NCBI RefSeq assembly: GCF_002355595.1
Contig: NZ_AP017422.1
Span: forward strand, 6,204,823-6,268,822
Reading direction: 5' to 3'
Source of the DNA: Filimonas lacunae
GTDB taxonomy: Bacteria > Bacteroidota > Bacteroidia > Chitinophagales > Chitinophagaceae
Length of the DNA stretch: 64,000 nucleotides
Both the position numbers and the translations under genes were made by a program. Shown here piece after piece: positions 1 to 8,729 of the stretch (within the stretch, counting starts at the first letter, position 1; every line of letters starts with the position of its first letter). The notes below the pieces were generated by a model. The model did no database searches. It had not been told where the DNA came from and saw only the letters and a program-made list of their open reading frames with translations.

Positions 1-1
1 C

Positions 2-1090
2 GAAGAAGTTACCCGCTTACTCAGCGAGGGCACTCCGCACGTGGTGCGTATTAAAATGCCGGATAACGAAACCATCAGTTTCCAGGATATGATACGTGGC
101 GAAGTAAGCTTCCAGTCCGAACTGGTAGATGATAAAGTATTACTGAAAGCAGATGGTATGCCTACCTATCACCTGGCGGTGGTAGTAGATGATTACCTGA
201 TGCACATTTCACACGCTTTCCGTGGAGAAGAATGGCTGTCCAGCGCTCCTGTACATGTGTTATTATGGAAATACCTGTTTGGCCTGGAAAACATGCCACA
301 ATGGGCACACCTGCCGTTGATTTTAGGTCCCGATGGCTCTAAGCTCAGCAAACGCCATGGCAACAAATATGGTTTCCCCATTTTTGCTATGAACTGGACC
401 GATCCACGTACACAGGATTTTACAGAAGGTTTCCGCGAACGTGGTTTCCTGCCTGAAGCATTTGTAAACGTGCTGGCACTGTTAGGCTGGAACGATGGCA
501 CCGACCAGGAAGTGTTTTCCCTGGAAGAACTGGTAGAACGCTTTGACCTGTCGCGCGTAAACCACAGCGGCGCTATTTTCGATTTTGAAAAAGCCAAATG
601 GTTCAACAGTGAATGGATTAAACGCCTGCCTGCCGAAAAATGGCAGCCTACGGTGAAAACCATCTTTGAACAAGCGGGTATTGCCATTACCGATGATACG
701 CAGTTTACCACAGTGCTGGAACTGGTAAAAGACCGTTGCACCCTGTTAAGCGATTTTGTGGCACAGGCCGATTTCTTTTTCCGCGCCCCTGCTACAATAG
801 ACACCCCTGCTATTCAGCCTAAATGGAACGATCAAAAGCAGTTGTTCTTTGTAGAGCTGATCCGCGCTTATGAACTGATGAGCAGCTGGGATCACGACAG
901 CCTGGAAAAAGAGTTTAAAGAAATAGCCGCTGTACAACAGTTAAAAACCGGCGAGCTGATGCTGCCTTTGCGCATTATGCTGGTAGGTGGCAAGTTTGGC
1001 CCGGGCGTGTTTGATATTGCCACAATGATAGGTAAAGAAGCAACTATTGCACGCATTAAACATACTTTACAGTTATTACAAACTGCTTAG
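2..1090 (+). CDS. gltX: Glutamyl-tRNA synthetase, 3' part (5' end outside window)
   Basis: Charges tRNA-Glu with glutamate in the cytoplasm; its product also feeds the haem pathway through HemA (61557). The reading frame is open from base 2, so the N-terminal Rossmann part with the HIGH motif is cut off by the window edge. Visible are the end of the catalytic domain with the class I KMSKS-type motif in the form KLSKRHG (about bases 340-360) and the following alpha-helical anticodon-binding region (LLGWNDGTDQEVFSLEEL and onwards). About 363 codons remain of a family usually near 500. It ends in TAG at 1090 and is followed by a 74-base gap before the cupin gene. Confidence 0.95.
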   Translation, partial: EEVTRLLSEGTPHVVRIKMPDNETISFQDMIRGEVSFQSELVDDKVLLKADGMPTYHLAVVVDDYLMHISHAFRGEEWLSSAPVHVLLWKYLFGLENMPQWAHLPLILGPDGSKLSKRHGNKYGFPIFAMNWTDPRTQDFTEGFRERGFLPEAFVNVLALLGWNDGTDQEVFSLEELVERFDLSRVNHSGAIFDFEKAKWFNSEWIKRLPAEKWQPTVKTIFEQAGIAITDDTQFTTVLELVKDRCTLLSDFVAQADFFFRAPATIDTPAIQPKWNDQKQLFFVELIRAYELMSSWDHDSLEKEFKEIAAVQQLKTGELMLPLRIMLVGGKFGPGVFDIATMIGKEATIARIKHTLQLLQTA

Positions 1091-1164
1091 GCAGATATAA
1101 CCAGCCTATAGGATGCCCCCTTACCCAAAACGGTATCCTATAGGTTTACAATACAACCCATATT

Positions 1165-1530
1165 ATGATAAAAGCATACCATCTTTACACCGGTACTGAC
1201 GGACATTCACATTTTACAGAAGGCTTTGTCACCAATGATGTAAGCACTTCTGCTGTTTCTACCCACTTTAAAGAAACTGCCCCACACTCTGTTTACGACT
1301 GGCATCCCGCCCCCGCTACACAATATGTAGTTACTTTACAGGGCACCCTGGAATTTGAGATGAACTCCGGTAAGAAGTTTATCCTTAACCCCGGCGAAAT
1401 ATTAATAGCCATGGACACTACCGGATCAGGTCACAAATGGCAAATGCTGGGCGATGAGCCCTGGAGGCGTATGTATGTTGTGTTCACCGATATCAATGAC
1501 ATCAACTTTGTAGCAGCCCAGGGCAGTTAA
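1165..1530 (+). CDS. Small cupin-domain protein
   Basis: A 121-residue single-domain cupin (beta-barrel) protein of unknown substrate. The segment GTLEFEMNSGKKFILNPGEI is a typical cupin second motif (GxxxxPxG-like) and HSVYDWHPAP lies where the first metal-binding motif is expected, but the full HxH...H set is only partly present, so a metal site is uncertain. No signal peptide is seen, so it is probably cytoplasmic. It stands alone between gltX and the B12-binding protein on the same strand. Function cannot be assigned from sequence. Confidence 0.75.
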   Translation: MIKAYHLYTGTDGHSHFTEGFVTNDVSTSAVSTHFKETAPHSVYDWHPAPATQYVVTLQGTLEFEMNSGKKFILNPGEILIAMDTTGSGHKWQMLGDEPWRRMYVVFTDINDINFVAAQGS

Positions 1531-1572
1531 GCACACGCTGCAATATCCATCCGATTTTTCGCTGTTTTTGTG

Positions 1573-1580
1573 TAGGTTTG
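1573..1580 (+). promoter_or_regulatory. Possible -7 element upstream of B12-binding protein
   Basis: TAGGTTTG matches the Bacteroidota -7 consensus TAnnTTTG and lies 24 bases before the ATG at 1604. No convincing TTG -33 element is found at the usual spacing, so this is a weak call. Confidence 0.35.
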
Positions 1581-1603
1581 AATACAAACATCCGTTAGGA
1601 TTA

Positions 1604-1998
1604 ATGAATTCCACATTTAACAGACCTATCCGGGTCTCTTAGCCAAGGTAGGACTTAACGGACACGATCGCGGTGCCAAAATAATAGCCACCGCCCTGCG
1701 CAATGCCGGCATGGAAGTAATATATACCGGTTTATGCCAGACTCCGGAAATGGTAGTAAACGCTGCTTTGCAGGAAGACGTGGATGTTATAGGCATCAGC
1801 ATATTATCCGGCGCGCATATGACTCTCTTCCCCAAAGTAATGCAGCTGATGAAAGAAAAAGGTATGGAGGATGTGCTGCTTACCGGTGGTGGCATTATAC
1901 CGGAAGAAGATATGGCCCATCTCAATAACATGGGTATAGGTAAATTATTCGCACCCGGCACCTCTACCACCGATATTGCCGCTTATATCCGTAACTGA
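1604..1998 (+). pseudogene. B12-binding protein (methylmalonyl-CoA mutase C-terminal-domain type), frameshifted
   Basis: Homologous by motif to the stand-alone cobalamin-binding domain of methylmalonyl-CoA mutase-type enzymes, normally about 130-140 residues. Translation from ATG 1604 gives [11 protein letters not shown] and then hits TAG at 1640. The expected continuation [15 protein letters not shown] is in the -1 frame from about 1636 and runs to the stop at 1996-1998. A single missing base around 1631-1641 explains this; corrected, the protein would be about 131 residues. No ATG, GTG or TTG start precedes the motif in the downstream frame. The B12 motif DxHxxG reads NGHDRG, so the Asp before the cobalt-ligand His is Asn. 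The rest ([25 protein letters not shown]) is well conserved. It may be a recent pseudogene or a sequencing error. Confidence 0.8.
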
Positions 1999-2078
1999 AC
2001 GCAGGAACACCGTGTTTTCTAAAATTGAGCTAACTTAACCCTACCGTTTTATTCATTTTCATTTAATAAGTTATCAGT

Positions 2079-2849
2079 ATGGAAGTAGTAACAGCATTGG
2101 AAAATGGCATCTATACCATCACCATTAACCGCCCGGACAAACTGAATGCTCTCAACAGAGATGTGATTAATGGTTTGTCGGAAGCACTGAACGAAGTATA
2201 TAACAATCCCGATATAAAATCAGCCATCCTTACCGGTGCCGGCAATAAAGCTTTTGTAGCCGGGGCTGATATCAGCGAGTTTACCGAGCTGGATGCAGCT
2301 GGTGGTGAAGAACTGGCCCGTCGCGGGCAGCAACTGGTGTTTGATAAAATAGAGAATTCACCCAAACCTATTGTAGCCGCTGTAAACGGTTATGCATTGG
2401 GCGGAGGTTGCGAACTGGCGCTTGCCTGCCATTTTATCATCGCCAGCGACAATGCCCGGTTTGGGCAGCCCGAAGTGAACCTGGGCCTTATTCCCGGCTA
2501 TGGCGGCACACAACGCCTTACACAGGCGGTAGGTAAAGGCCGGGCCATGCAATTGATTATGACCGGCGAAACCTTCGCCGCCCAGCAGGCTATGGAATAT
2601 GGTGTAGTAAATGAAGTGGTAGCCCCCGATGCCTTATTGGAGAAAGTAAAGAATATCTTACTGGTTATTCATAGTAAAGCACCGCTGGCCATTGCCAAGG
2701 TAATTGAAAGCATTAATCATTTCGACCACACACACAAAGGCTACGACTTTGAAATAAAGAAGTTTGGCGAATGCTTTGGTACAGAAGATAAAAAAGAAGG
2801 CGCAGCCGCCTTTTTGGAAAAAAGAAAACCTGTGTTCAAAGGCAGGTAA
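2079..2849 (+). CDS. Enoyl-CoA hydratase / crotonase family protein
   Basis: 256 residues, the normal length for a crotonase. Such enzymes add water to 2-enoyl-CoA thioesters in beta-oxidation or butyrate-type pathways. Both catalytic glutamates of the hydratase type are present: in ALGGGCELALA and in FGQPEVNLGLIPG; the oxyanion-hole segment AFVAGADISEF is also intact. This argues for a true hydratase rather than an isomerase, but chain-length preference cannot be read. It lies between the B12-binding protein and fumC on the same strand, with about 80-100 base gaps, so it may be its own unit. Confidence 0.88.
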   Translation: MEVVTALENGIYTITINRPDKLNALNRDVINGLSEALNEVYNNPDIKSAILTGAGNKAFVAGADISEFTELDAAGGEELARRGQQLVFDKIENSPKPIVAAVNGYALGGGCELALACHFIIASDNARFGQPEVNLGLIPGYGGTQRLTQAVGKGRAMQLIMTGETFAAQQAMEYGVVNEVVAPDALLEKVKNILLVIHSKAPLAIAKVIESINHFDHTHKGYDFEIKKFGECFGTEDKKEGAAAFLEKRKPVFKGR

Positions 2850-2921
2850 TCCCCTTTATATATTTCCCTTTTGCGACAGTTCCGGCTATGTATTGATGAA
2901 CTGATGTAATACGTATTGCCC

Positions 2922-2929
2922 TACCTTTG
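2922..2929 (+). promoter_or_regulatory. Possible -7 element of fumC
   Basis: TACCTTTG fits TAnnTTTG and lies 22 bases before the fumC ATG at 2951. A -33 TTG exists but at 26 bases rather than the usual 19-21. Confidence 0.4.
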
Positions 2930-2950
2930 CGGCACTAAATAAATAGTTGT

Positions 2951-4348
2951 ATGGACTATCGTATAGAAAAAGACACGATGGGCGAAGTGAAGGTTCCCGC
3001 TCATGTTTATTGGGGTGCACAAACGCAGCGCAGCATTGAAAACTTCAAGATAGCGCAGGACATTAACAGAATGCCTAAAGAGATTATTGCGGCTTTTGCT
3101 TACCTGAAAAAGGCAGCAGCTTTGGCAAACCTGGAGTTGGGCGTTTTACCCAAAGAAAAAAGCGACCTGATTGGACAATCATGCGACGAAATTCTGGCAG
3201 GTAAACTGGACGATCAGTTTCCCCTGGTAGTATGGCAAACTGGTAGCGGTACCCAAAGCAACATGAACGTAAACGAAGTAGTTGCTTACCGTGCACATGT
3301 TATCACCGGAGGTTCTTTAACCGACAAAGACAAGGTGTTACATCCTAATGATGATGTAAACAAATCCCAGTCATCTAACGATACTTTCCCTACCGCTATG
3401 CACATAGCAGCCTATAAAATGCTGCTGGAAGTAACTATACCCGGTATTGAAAAACTGCGCGATACCCTGGCTGCCAAAAGCAAGGAGTTTATGCACGTGG
3501 TAAAAATTGGCCGTACACACTTTATGGATGCAACGCCATTAACGTTGGGCCAGGAGTTTAGCGGTTATGTTTCTCAACTGAACCACGGCTTAAAAGCCAT
3601 TAAAAATACCCTGGAGCACCTGACCGAACTGGCATTAGGTGGCACAGCGGTAGGTACCGGCATCAACACGCCTAAAGGTTATAGCGAAGTAGTCGCAAAA
3701 AAAATAGCCGAATTAACCGGTTTTCCTTTTGTTACGGCTGAAAATAAATTTGAAGCCTTAGCAGCACACGATGCTATTGTAGAGGCACATGGCGCTTTGA
3801 AAACAGTAGCCGTTAGCTTAATGAAAATAGCCAACGACGTGCGTATGCTTAGCTCTGGCCCCCGTTCAGGTATTGGTGAAATATTCATCCCTGATAACGA
3901 GCCAGGCTCTTCTATCATGCCAGGTAAAGTAAACCCAACCCAGTGCGAAGCATTAACCATGATTGCTGCACAGGTGTTAGGAAACGACGTTACCATTAAC
4001 ATCGGCGGTGCAAACGGTCACTTTGAGCTGAACGTGTTTAAACCGGTGATGATTTTCAACTTCCTGCACAGCGCCCGCTTAATTGGCGAAGGTTGCATCA
4101 GCTTTAATGATAAGTGTGCTGCCGGTATTGAACCACTGCACGAAAACATTAAAAAGCACGTTGACAATAGCTTAATGCTGGTAACTGCCCTTAACACCAA
4201 AATCGGCTACTATAAGGCAGCAGAAATTGCACAAACAGCACACAAAGAAGGTACTACCTTAAAAGAAATGGCTGTGAAACTGGGCTACCTTACTCCGACT
4301 GAATTTGATGAGTGGGTAATACCTGCTAAAATGGTAGGTGACATTTAA
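2951..4348 (+). CDS. fumC: Class II fumarate hydratase
   Basis: Interconverts fumarate and malate in the TCA cycle; iron-independent homotetramer of the aspartase/fumarase superfamily. 465 residues, as usual. Seen in order: the conserved [14 protein letters not shown] block near residue 100, [16 protein letters not shown] carrying the catalytic His near residue 190, and the superfamily signature [11 protein letters not shown] near residue 320 with the mobile catalytic Ser loop. A class II aspartase is the main alternative, but the [14 protein letters not shown] segment fits fumarase. A strong hairpin terminator follows directly. Confidence 0.95.
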   Translation: MDYRIEKDTMGEVKVPAHVYWGAQTQRSIENFKIAQDINRMPKEIIAAFAYLKKAAALANLELGVLPKEKSDLIGQSCDEILAGKLDDQFPLVVWQTGSGTQSNMNVNEVVAYRAHVITGGSLTDKDKVLHPNDDVNKSQSSNDTFPTAMHIAAYKMLLEVTIPGIEKLRDTLAAKSKEFMHVVKIGRTHFMDATPLTLGQEFSGYVSQLNHGLKAIKNTLEHLTELALGGTAVGTGINTPKGYSEVVAKKIAELTGFPFVTAENKFEALAAHDAIVEAHGALKTVAVSLMKIANDVRMLSSGPRSGIGEIFIPDNEPGSSIMPGKVNPTQCEALTMIAAQVLGNDVTINIGGANGHFELNVFKPVMIFNFLHSARLIGEGCISFNDKCAAGIEPLHENIKKHVDNSLMLVTALNTKIGYYKAAEIAQTAHKEGTTLKEMAVKLGYLTPTEFDEWVIPAKMVGDI

Positions 4349-4385
4349 GGTGCAACAGTAATAATTACTTTTTTACAACGCATAG

Positions 4386-4413
4386 AAAAAGCCGCTTATA
4401 TAAGCGGCTTTTT
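4386..4413 (+). terminator. Rho-independent terminator after fumC
   Basis: GCCGCTTA-TATAAGCGGC hairpin flanked by AAAAA on the left and TTTTT on the right, 38 bases after the fumC stop. Confidence 0.85.
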
Positions 4414-4570
4414 CGTGTAATTACGTATGTATTAAGGAATACTTCCCCCTTAAAAAAAGGAAAGCAGCGGTTATTTAAGACAATTTAAACAAATAGGCAA
4501 CGTTCTTGCTGTAATATCAATCTTTTTACAATGGAATGATATGTGTAAAATTGCAAATACATTAAAACTT

Positions 4571-5461
4571 ATGCGAAAATCGTTACTGTTTCTCTCCCTC
4601 ACACTCGCCTGTATTCTCATCATTCAATCATGTGCTAAAGAATACAGCGTGGAAACAGGCAGCAATGGAACACCCGCCGACGGCGCGCTTGTAAAAGACT
4701 CCAATGATGCTTGTATCCCACCTGCCATCTATGGTATCTATGATACAGGCAAAGTACTTACAGATAGCAACTTTGTGTTATTGAATGTAACAGTTACCAA
4801 ACCTGGTTTCTATAAAATTTATACCGATGAGCAGAATGGATTCTCTTTTGCAGATTCCGGTTTCTTTTCTGTAATAGGTACTAAAACGGTAAAACTGAAA
4901 GCAACCGGTACCCCTATTTTACCTATCACTACCGATTTTGTAGTGAATTTTGATAGTACGATATGTGGATTCTCTATTACAGTAACTAAAGATGCTGGCA
5001 GCAATAACAGTAATCCAAACGAAAGTGACAGCGCCTGGGTTTTCAGTGACGGTACCAGAACTTTTGCCGGTACAGTTAGCAGCGCTTATTTTTTTGATGC
5101 AGATACAACAGGAACATCAGGACATTTCTTTGAGTTTGCCGGTTATATACCTGGGAGTTCTGATACCGCCTTTCGGGTAGTGATAGAAGTTCCTACTTCT
5201 AATGCTATCCCTGCCGGCACATATAGCTCTACCACTTCTGCCTTGTTTGATTTTTACCGTGCCGACGCCAGCAACCCTAACGGATTTACCTCCATTTATT
5301 GGGCTAATCCAACTGTTACACCAGAAGCAATGCAGTTCAACGTTATCAGCTATAACAGTACCACTGGCATTTTAGAAGCAACTATGTCGGGAACCGCACG
5401 TAATGAAAGTGGGGGAACCACTACTATTTCCAGCGGAAAATTCACTGTCAAGGTTGACTAA
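4571..5461 (+). CDS. Putative lipoprotein of unknown function
   Basis: Not recognised. The frame is open from an ATG at 4541, but the ATG at 4571 is preferred because it places a lipoprotein signal peptide at the start: MRKS, a hydrophobic stretch, then LIIQSC with the lipidated Cys at residue 18. The mature part (about 278 residues) is rich in Ser, Thr, Gly and Asn with alternating beta-type hydrophobicity (for example VTKDAGSNNSNPNESDSAWV), suggesting an all-beta surface or periplasmic protein, possibly with two beta-sandwich halves. It is monocistronic, between the fumC terminator and a convergent lspA. Confidence 0.7.
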   Translation: MRKSLLFLSLTLACILIIQSCAKEYSVETGSNGTPADGALVKDSNDACIPPAIYGIYDTGKVLTDSNFVLLNVTVTKPGFYKIYTDEQNGFSFADSGFFSVIGTKTVKLKATGTPILPITTDFVVNFDSTICGFSITVTKDAGSNNSNPNESDSAWVFSDGTRTFAGTVSSAYFFDADTTGTSGHFFEFAGYIPGSSDTAFRVVIEVPTSNAIPAGTYSSTTSALFDFYRADASNPNGFTSIYWANPTVTPEAMQFNVISYNSTTGILEATMSGTARNESGGTTTISSGKFTVKVD

Positions 5462-5471
5462 ATACTACCAA

Positions 5472-5500
5472 TAAAAAAGCCGGTTAAATAACCGGCTTGC
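5472..5500. terminator. Hairpin between convergent lipoprotein gene and lspA
   Basis: AGCCGGTT-AAAT-AACCGGCT stem preceded by AAAAA and followed by TGCTTTC, just past the stop at 5461. The right arm overlaps the lspA stop codon and last codons (5484 onward), so the element could serve both directions. Confidence 0.7.
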
Positions 5501-6176
5501 TTTCATTTATATTTTTAGGGGCCTCATCGGGGCCCTTTTCTTTGGAAGTATCTTTAGCCGGCTGCGGAAAAAACCTGCTTTGAAACACTAAAATGGCAAT
5601 TACACCGGCAGAAATAGAAACATCGGCGATGTTAAATACTGGTCTGAAAAACTCAAACGGTTCACCACCCCAGAAAGGAAACCAGGAAGGAAAGTTTACA
5701 CCGGTAATGATGGGGAAATAAAACATGTCTACCACTTTACCATGCAGGAAGCTGGCATAACCACCACCCGTAGGAAACAATTTGGCTACATTCTGCAAAT
5801 ACAGATCGCTGCTGTCGAATATCAGACCATAAAACATACTATCTATCAGGTTACCTAATGCACCGGCGTAAATAAGGCCTGCACAAATAATAAAACCTTT
5901 ATGATAGCCCTTGCGGGTAATAGTGCGTAAATAAAAGACACCTACCACACAGGCTACCAAACGAAACAGTGTCAGTACTAATTTACCATGCTCACCAAAT
6001 AAGTCCAACGTCCATCCCCATGCCATACCGGGGTTTTCCACAAAGTGCAGCCTAAACCAACTGCCTATTATTCTGTGTTCTTCACTTAAATAATAGTTTG
6101 TTTTAATGTAAAACTTTAAAGCCTGATCAGCCAGCAATATTAAAATGATAAACGCTGCTAAATGTTTCCCTTTCAT
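5484..6176 (-). CDS. lspA: Lipoprotein signal peptidase II
   Basis: Inner-membrane aspartic peptidase that removes signal peptides of prolipoproteins after diacylglycerol transfer. The catalytic Asp motifs are visible: GALGNLIDSMFYG and FNIADVSISAG. There are four hydrophobic segments, starting with AAFIILILLADQALKFYI. At 230 residues it is longer than the about 165 of proteobacterial LspA because of a loop between the two Asp motifs (SDLYLQNVAKLFPTGGGYAS and on) and a Lys/Glu-rich C-tail, both usual in this phylum. It sits 22 bases after murF-alr on the same strand and is probably the last gene of the gldF-gldG-murF/alr-lspA run. Confidence 0.95.
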   Translation of the reverse strand: MKGKHLAAFIILILLADQALKFYIKTNYYLSEEHRIIGSWFRLHFVENPGMAWGWTLDLFGEHGKLVLTLFRLVACVVGVFYLRTITRKGYHKGFIICAGLIYAGALGNLIDSMFYGLIFDSSDLYLQNVAKLFPTGGGYASFLHGKVVDMFYFPIITGVNFPSWFPFWGGEPFEFFRPVFNIADVSISAGVIAILVFQSRFFPQPAKDTSKEKGPDEAPKNINESKPVI

Positions 6177-6198
6177 TTTTCAAAGATAATATTATTAA

Positions 6199-8718
6199 TC
6201 ACTCCTCAATATACACCCGTTTTATGCGTTGCCCTACGGATGTAAGTATTTCATAGGCAATTGTCTCGCTCCAGGCCGCCACCTGCTGTACCGGTAAATG
6301 AGCTCCAAACACCTCTACAATGTCATTTTCAGTAACCCCCGGCACATCTGTCACATCCACCATCATCATATCCATGCAAACTGTTCCTACTACCGGCACC
6401 AGTTGTCCCTTTACCCACACCTTACCCCGTCCATAGCCCAGCCTGCGGTTATAACCATCGGCATAACCTATTCTTAACGTAGCAATCAGCGAGTCGCGGG
6501 TAATTTTCCCTTTCCGGTTATAACTTACTGTTTCCCCAGCTTTTACCTTACGCAACTGTGCAATGGTAGTATTTAACGTACCCACTGTTTGCAGGCTCAG
6601 CTGGTGTTCATTGGCACTATCTACCCCATATAATCCAATACCCAGCCGTACCATATCGTACTGTAGCTCGGGTAAACGGAAAATAGCTGCCGAGTTGGAT
6701 AAATGACGGATAAATGAATATCCCAATCCTTCTTTCAGCAACGCACAACAACGTTCAAAACGGGTAGCCTGTAAATGTGTGAACTCATCATCGTTCGGAT
6801 CTTCGCTCGATGTAAGATGACTAAACACAGAAGTTACCACCACCTCCTGTTGCTGCTGTAATATGTTTATTAAAGCAGGCATATCCGGTTCTTCAAACCC
6901 CAGACGATGCATACCTGTATCCAGCTTAATATGCACCGGATACTGCTGCAATCCCTGTTGTTGCAGAAATTTCAGAAATGCCTTTAGTATAGGAAACGAA
7001 AACAGCTCAGGTTCCAGGTTGTATTCTACAATGGTATCAAACGCTGCTTCATCTACATTCATTACCAATATAGGCAGGCTAATGCCGGCCTTGCGTAAAT
7101 CCACCGCTTCATCGGCATAGGCCACAGCCAGGTAATCTACCTTATGAAACTGCAGCACGTTGGCCACTTCTGCACTTCCCGATCCATAGCCAAAGGCCTT
7201 TACCATCGCCATCAACCGCGTACCAGGTTGCAGGCGTTGCTGGTATTGCTTTAAATTATGTGCCAGTGCAGTAAGGTTAATTTCCATTACCGTTTTGTGC
7301 ACCTGTTGCGATAACATGGCTGCAATACGCTCAAAAGCAAACACACGCGCCCCTTTCAGTAAAATAGCTTCGTTGCGGAAATGTGATACTGACACCTGCT
7401 GTAAAAACACATCGGTAGAAGCATATTGTTCCACCCTTGCAGGTAATGCCGCCAATAGCCTTGCATAACCTTGCCATTTACTACCAATGGTTATAATACG
7501 GTCAATTTGCTTTTGTTCCAGTATCTGCGCCACCATGCCATAATTTTCCTCTGCTGTAAATGCAGGCAGGTCGCTCAATATCACCGTTCTTTTCAGGTAC
7601 TGGTTTTGCTGTTGTAAAAACTCTATAGCAATAGTAAAGGAAGTAATATCAAAACTATAACTGTCGTTGATAACGGCACAGTTATTTAAAGCTTCCACCA
7701 TTTGCAGGCGCATATCTACCTGTTGCAAAGCGGCTATGCGTTTAGCAATAACCGCATCTTCTATCTCCAGGTACAACATCACTGCCCAGCAGGCAATGGC
7801 ATTTTGTATAGAAGCCGTATCGGTAAAAGGAATGGTAATGGTTTTGTTACTGCCTTTATATATGGCAGTAACGCGGATAACAAAAGGCATGGCTACTGCT
7901 TTTACTGCAGTTACAGCGTTATCAGTAACCGTAGTTACCGGCTCCTGTTCAATACCCGTAATGTGTAAGGCATTGCCCTCCTTGCTACCAATAGTAAACA
8001 AAGGCAATCCGCTATTTGCTACTGCCTTTGCAACACGTTCATCATCGGTGTTACAAAACAGAATATGTGCATGCTTAAATAATAATAATTTTTGCAGCAG
8101 CTTCTCCTCTATACTGGCAAAGCCTTCACTATGCGCTTCTCCAATATTGGTAAGTAATCCGATGGTAGGGCCAATAACTGATTCCAGGGCCGCCATCTCA
8201 CCAGGCTGAGATATACCTGCTTCAAAAATGCCCAGTGTGTGCTGGCTGTTCATTTGCCATACACTTAAAGGCACCCCTATTTGAGAATTATAACTACGCG
8301 GACTGCGTACTATATTAAAATCATCATGTAATAACTGGTACAGCCATTCTTTCACAATGGTTTTGCCATTGCTGCCGGTAATGCCAATTACCGGATAGGT
8401 AAACTGCTGCCGGTGCTTTGCTGCCAGTTGCTGCATGGCTTGCAAACTATCAGGCACTACTATATAATCCGCATCCGATAGTTCAGCTGCATCCGGTACA
8501 TGTTGTACCATAAAGCTTCTTACACCACGCTGATATACATCTGCCAGAAACTGGTGGCCATCACGTAAAGAAGTTTTCAGGGCTATAAAAAGAGAAGTAG
8601 CAGGAAAAGAGATCCGGCGGCTGTCCGTTACCAGGTACTGAACCTTCTCAGTCACCTGTCTGTTTTTTACCAACTGTCCGCCGCATAAAGCAGCTATCTG
8701 CTCAATAGTATATTCCAT
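6199..8718 (-). CDS. Bifunctional MurF ligase - alanine racemase fusion
   Basis: Cytoplasmic peptidoglycan precursor enzyme joining two steps. The N-terminal about 455 residues are a Mur ligase: substrate-binding start MEYTIEQIAALCGGQL, P-loop GITGSNGKT near residue 112, and central and C-terminal domains (SYSFDITSF, MRLQMVEAL); it should add D-Ala-D-Ala to UDP-MurNAc-tripeptide. The C-terminal about 370 residues are a fold III PLP alanine racemase starting at MEINLTALAHNLKQY, with PLP lysine in MAMVKAFGYGSG, the Tyr motif RIGYADGYNRR and VCMDMMMVDVT. It makes the D-Ala used by Ddl upstream of the MurF step. Such MurF-Alr fusions are known in Bacteroidota. 11 bases separate it from gldG. Confidence 0.93.
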   Translation of the reverse strand: MEYTIEQIAALCGGQLVKNRQVTEKVQYLVTDSRRISFPATSLFIALKTSLRDGHQFLADVYQRGVRSFMVQHVPDAAELSDADYIVVPDSLQAMQQLAAKHRQQFTYPVIGITGSNGKTIVKEWLYQLLHDDFNIVRSPRSYNSQIGVPLSVWQMNSQHTLGIFEAGISQPGEMAALESVIGPTIGLLTNIGEAHSEGFASIEEKLLQKLLLFKHAHILFCNTDDERVAKAVANSGLPLFTIGSKEGNALHITGIEQEPVTTVTDNAVTAVKAVAMPFVIRVTAIYKGSNKTITIPFTDTASIQNAIACWAVMLYLEIEDAVIAKRIAALQQVDMRLQMVEALNNCAVINDSYSFDITSFTIAIEFLQQQNQYLKRTVILSDLPAFTAEENYGMVAQILEQKQIDRIITIGSKWQGYARLLAALPARVEQYASTDVFLQQVSVSHFRNEAILLKGARVFAFERIAAMLSQQVHKTVMEINLTALAHNLKQYQQRLQPGTRLMAMVKAFGYGSGSAEVANVLQFHKVDYLAVAYADEAVDLRKAGISLPILVMNVDEAAFDTIVEYNLEPELFSFPILKAFLKFLQQQGLQQYPVHIKLDTGMHRLGFEEPDMPALINILQQQQEVVVTSVFSHLTSSEDPNDDEFTHLQATRFERCCALLKEGLGYSFIRHLSNSAAIFRLPELQYDMVRLGIGLYGVDSANEHQLSLQTVGTLNTTIAQLRKVKAGETVSYNRKGKITRDSLIATLRIGYADGYNRRLGYGRGKVWVKGQLVPVVGTVCMDMMMVDVTDVPGVTENDIVEVFGAHLPVQQVAAWSETIAYEILTSVGQRIKRVYIEE

Positions 8719-8729
8719 AATTCACCTGC

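Noticed and set aside
193-804. 203-codon minus-strand ORF inside gltX
   Set aside because: Antisense shadow of a conserved synthetase; composition is not protein-like.
1165-1530. Assignment of the cupin to a named enzyme
   Set aside because: The metal-binding residues are incomplete and the neighbours give no pathway.
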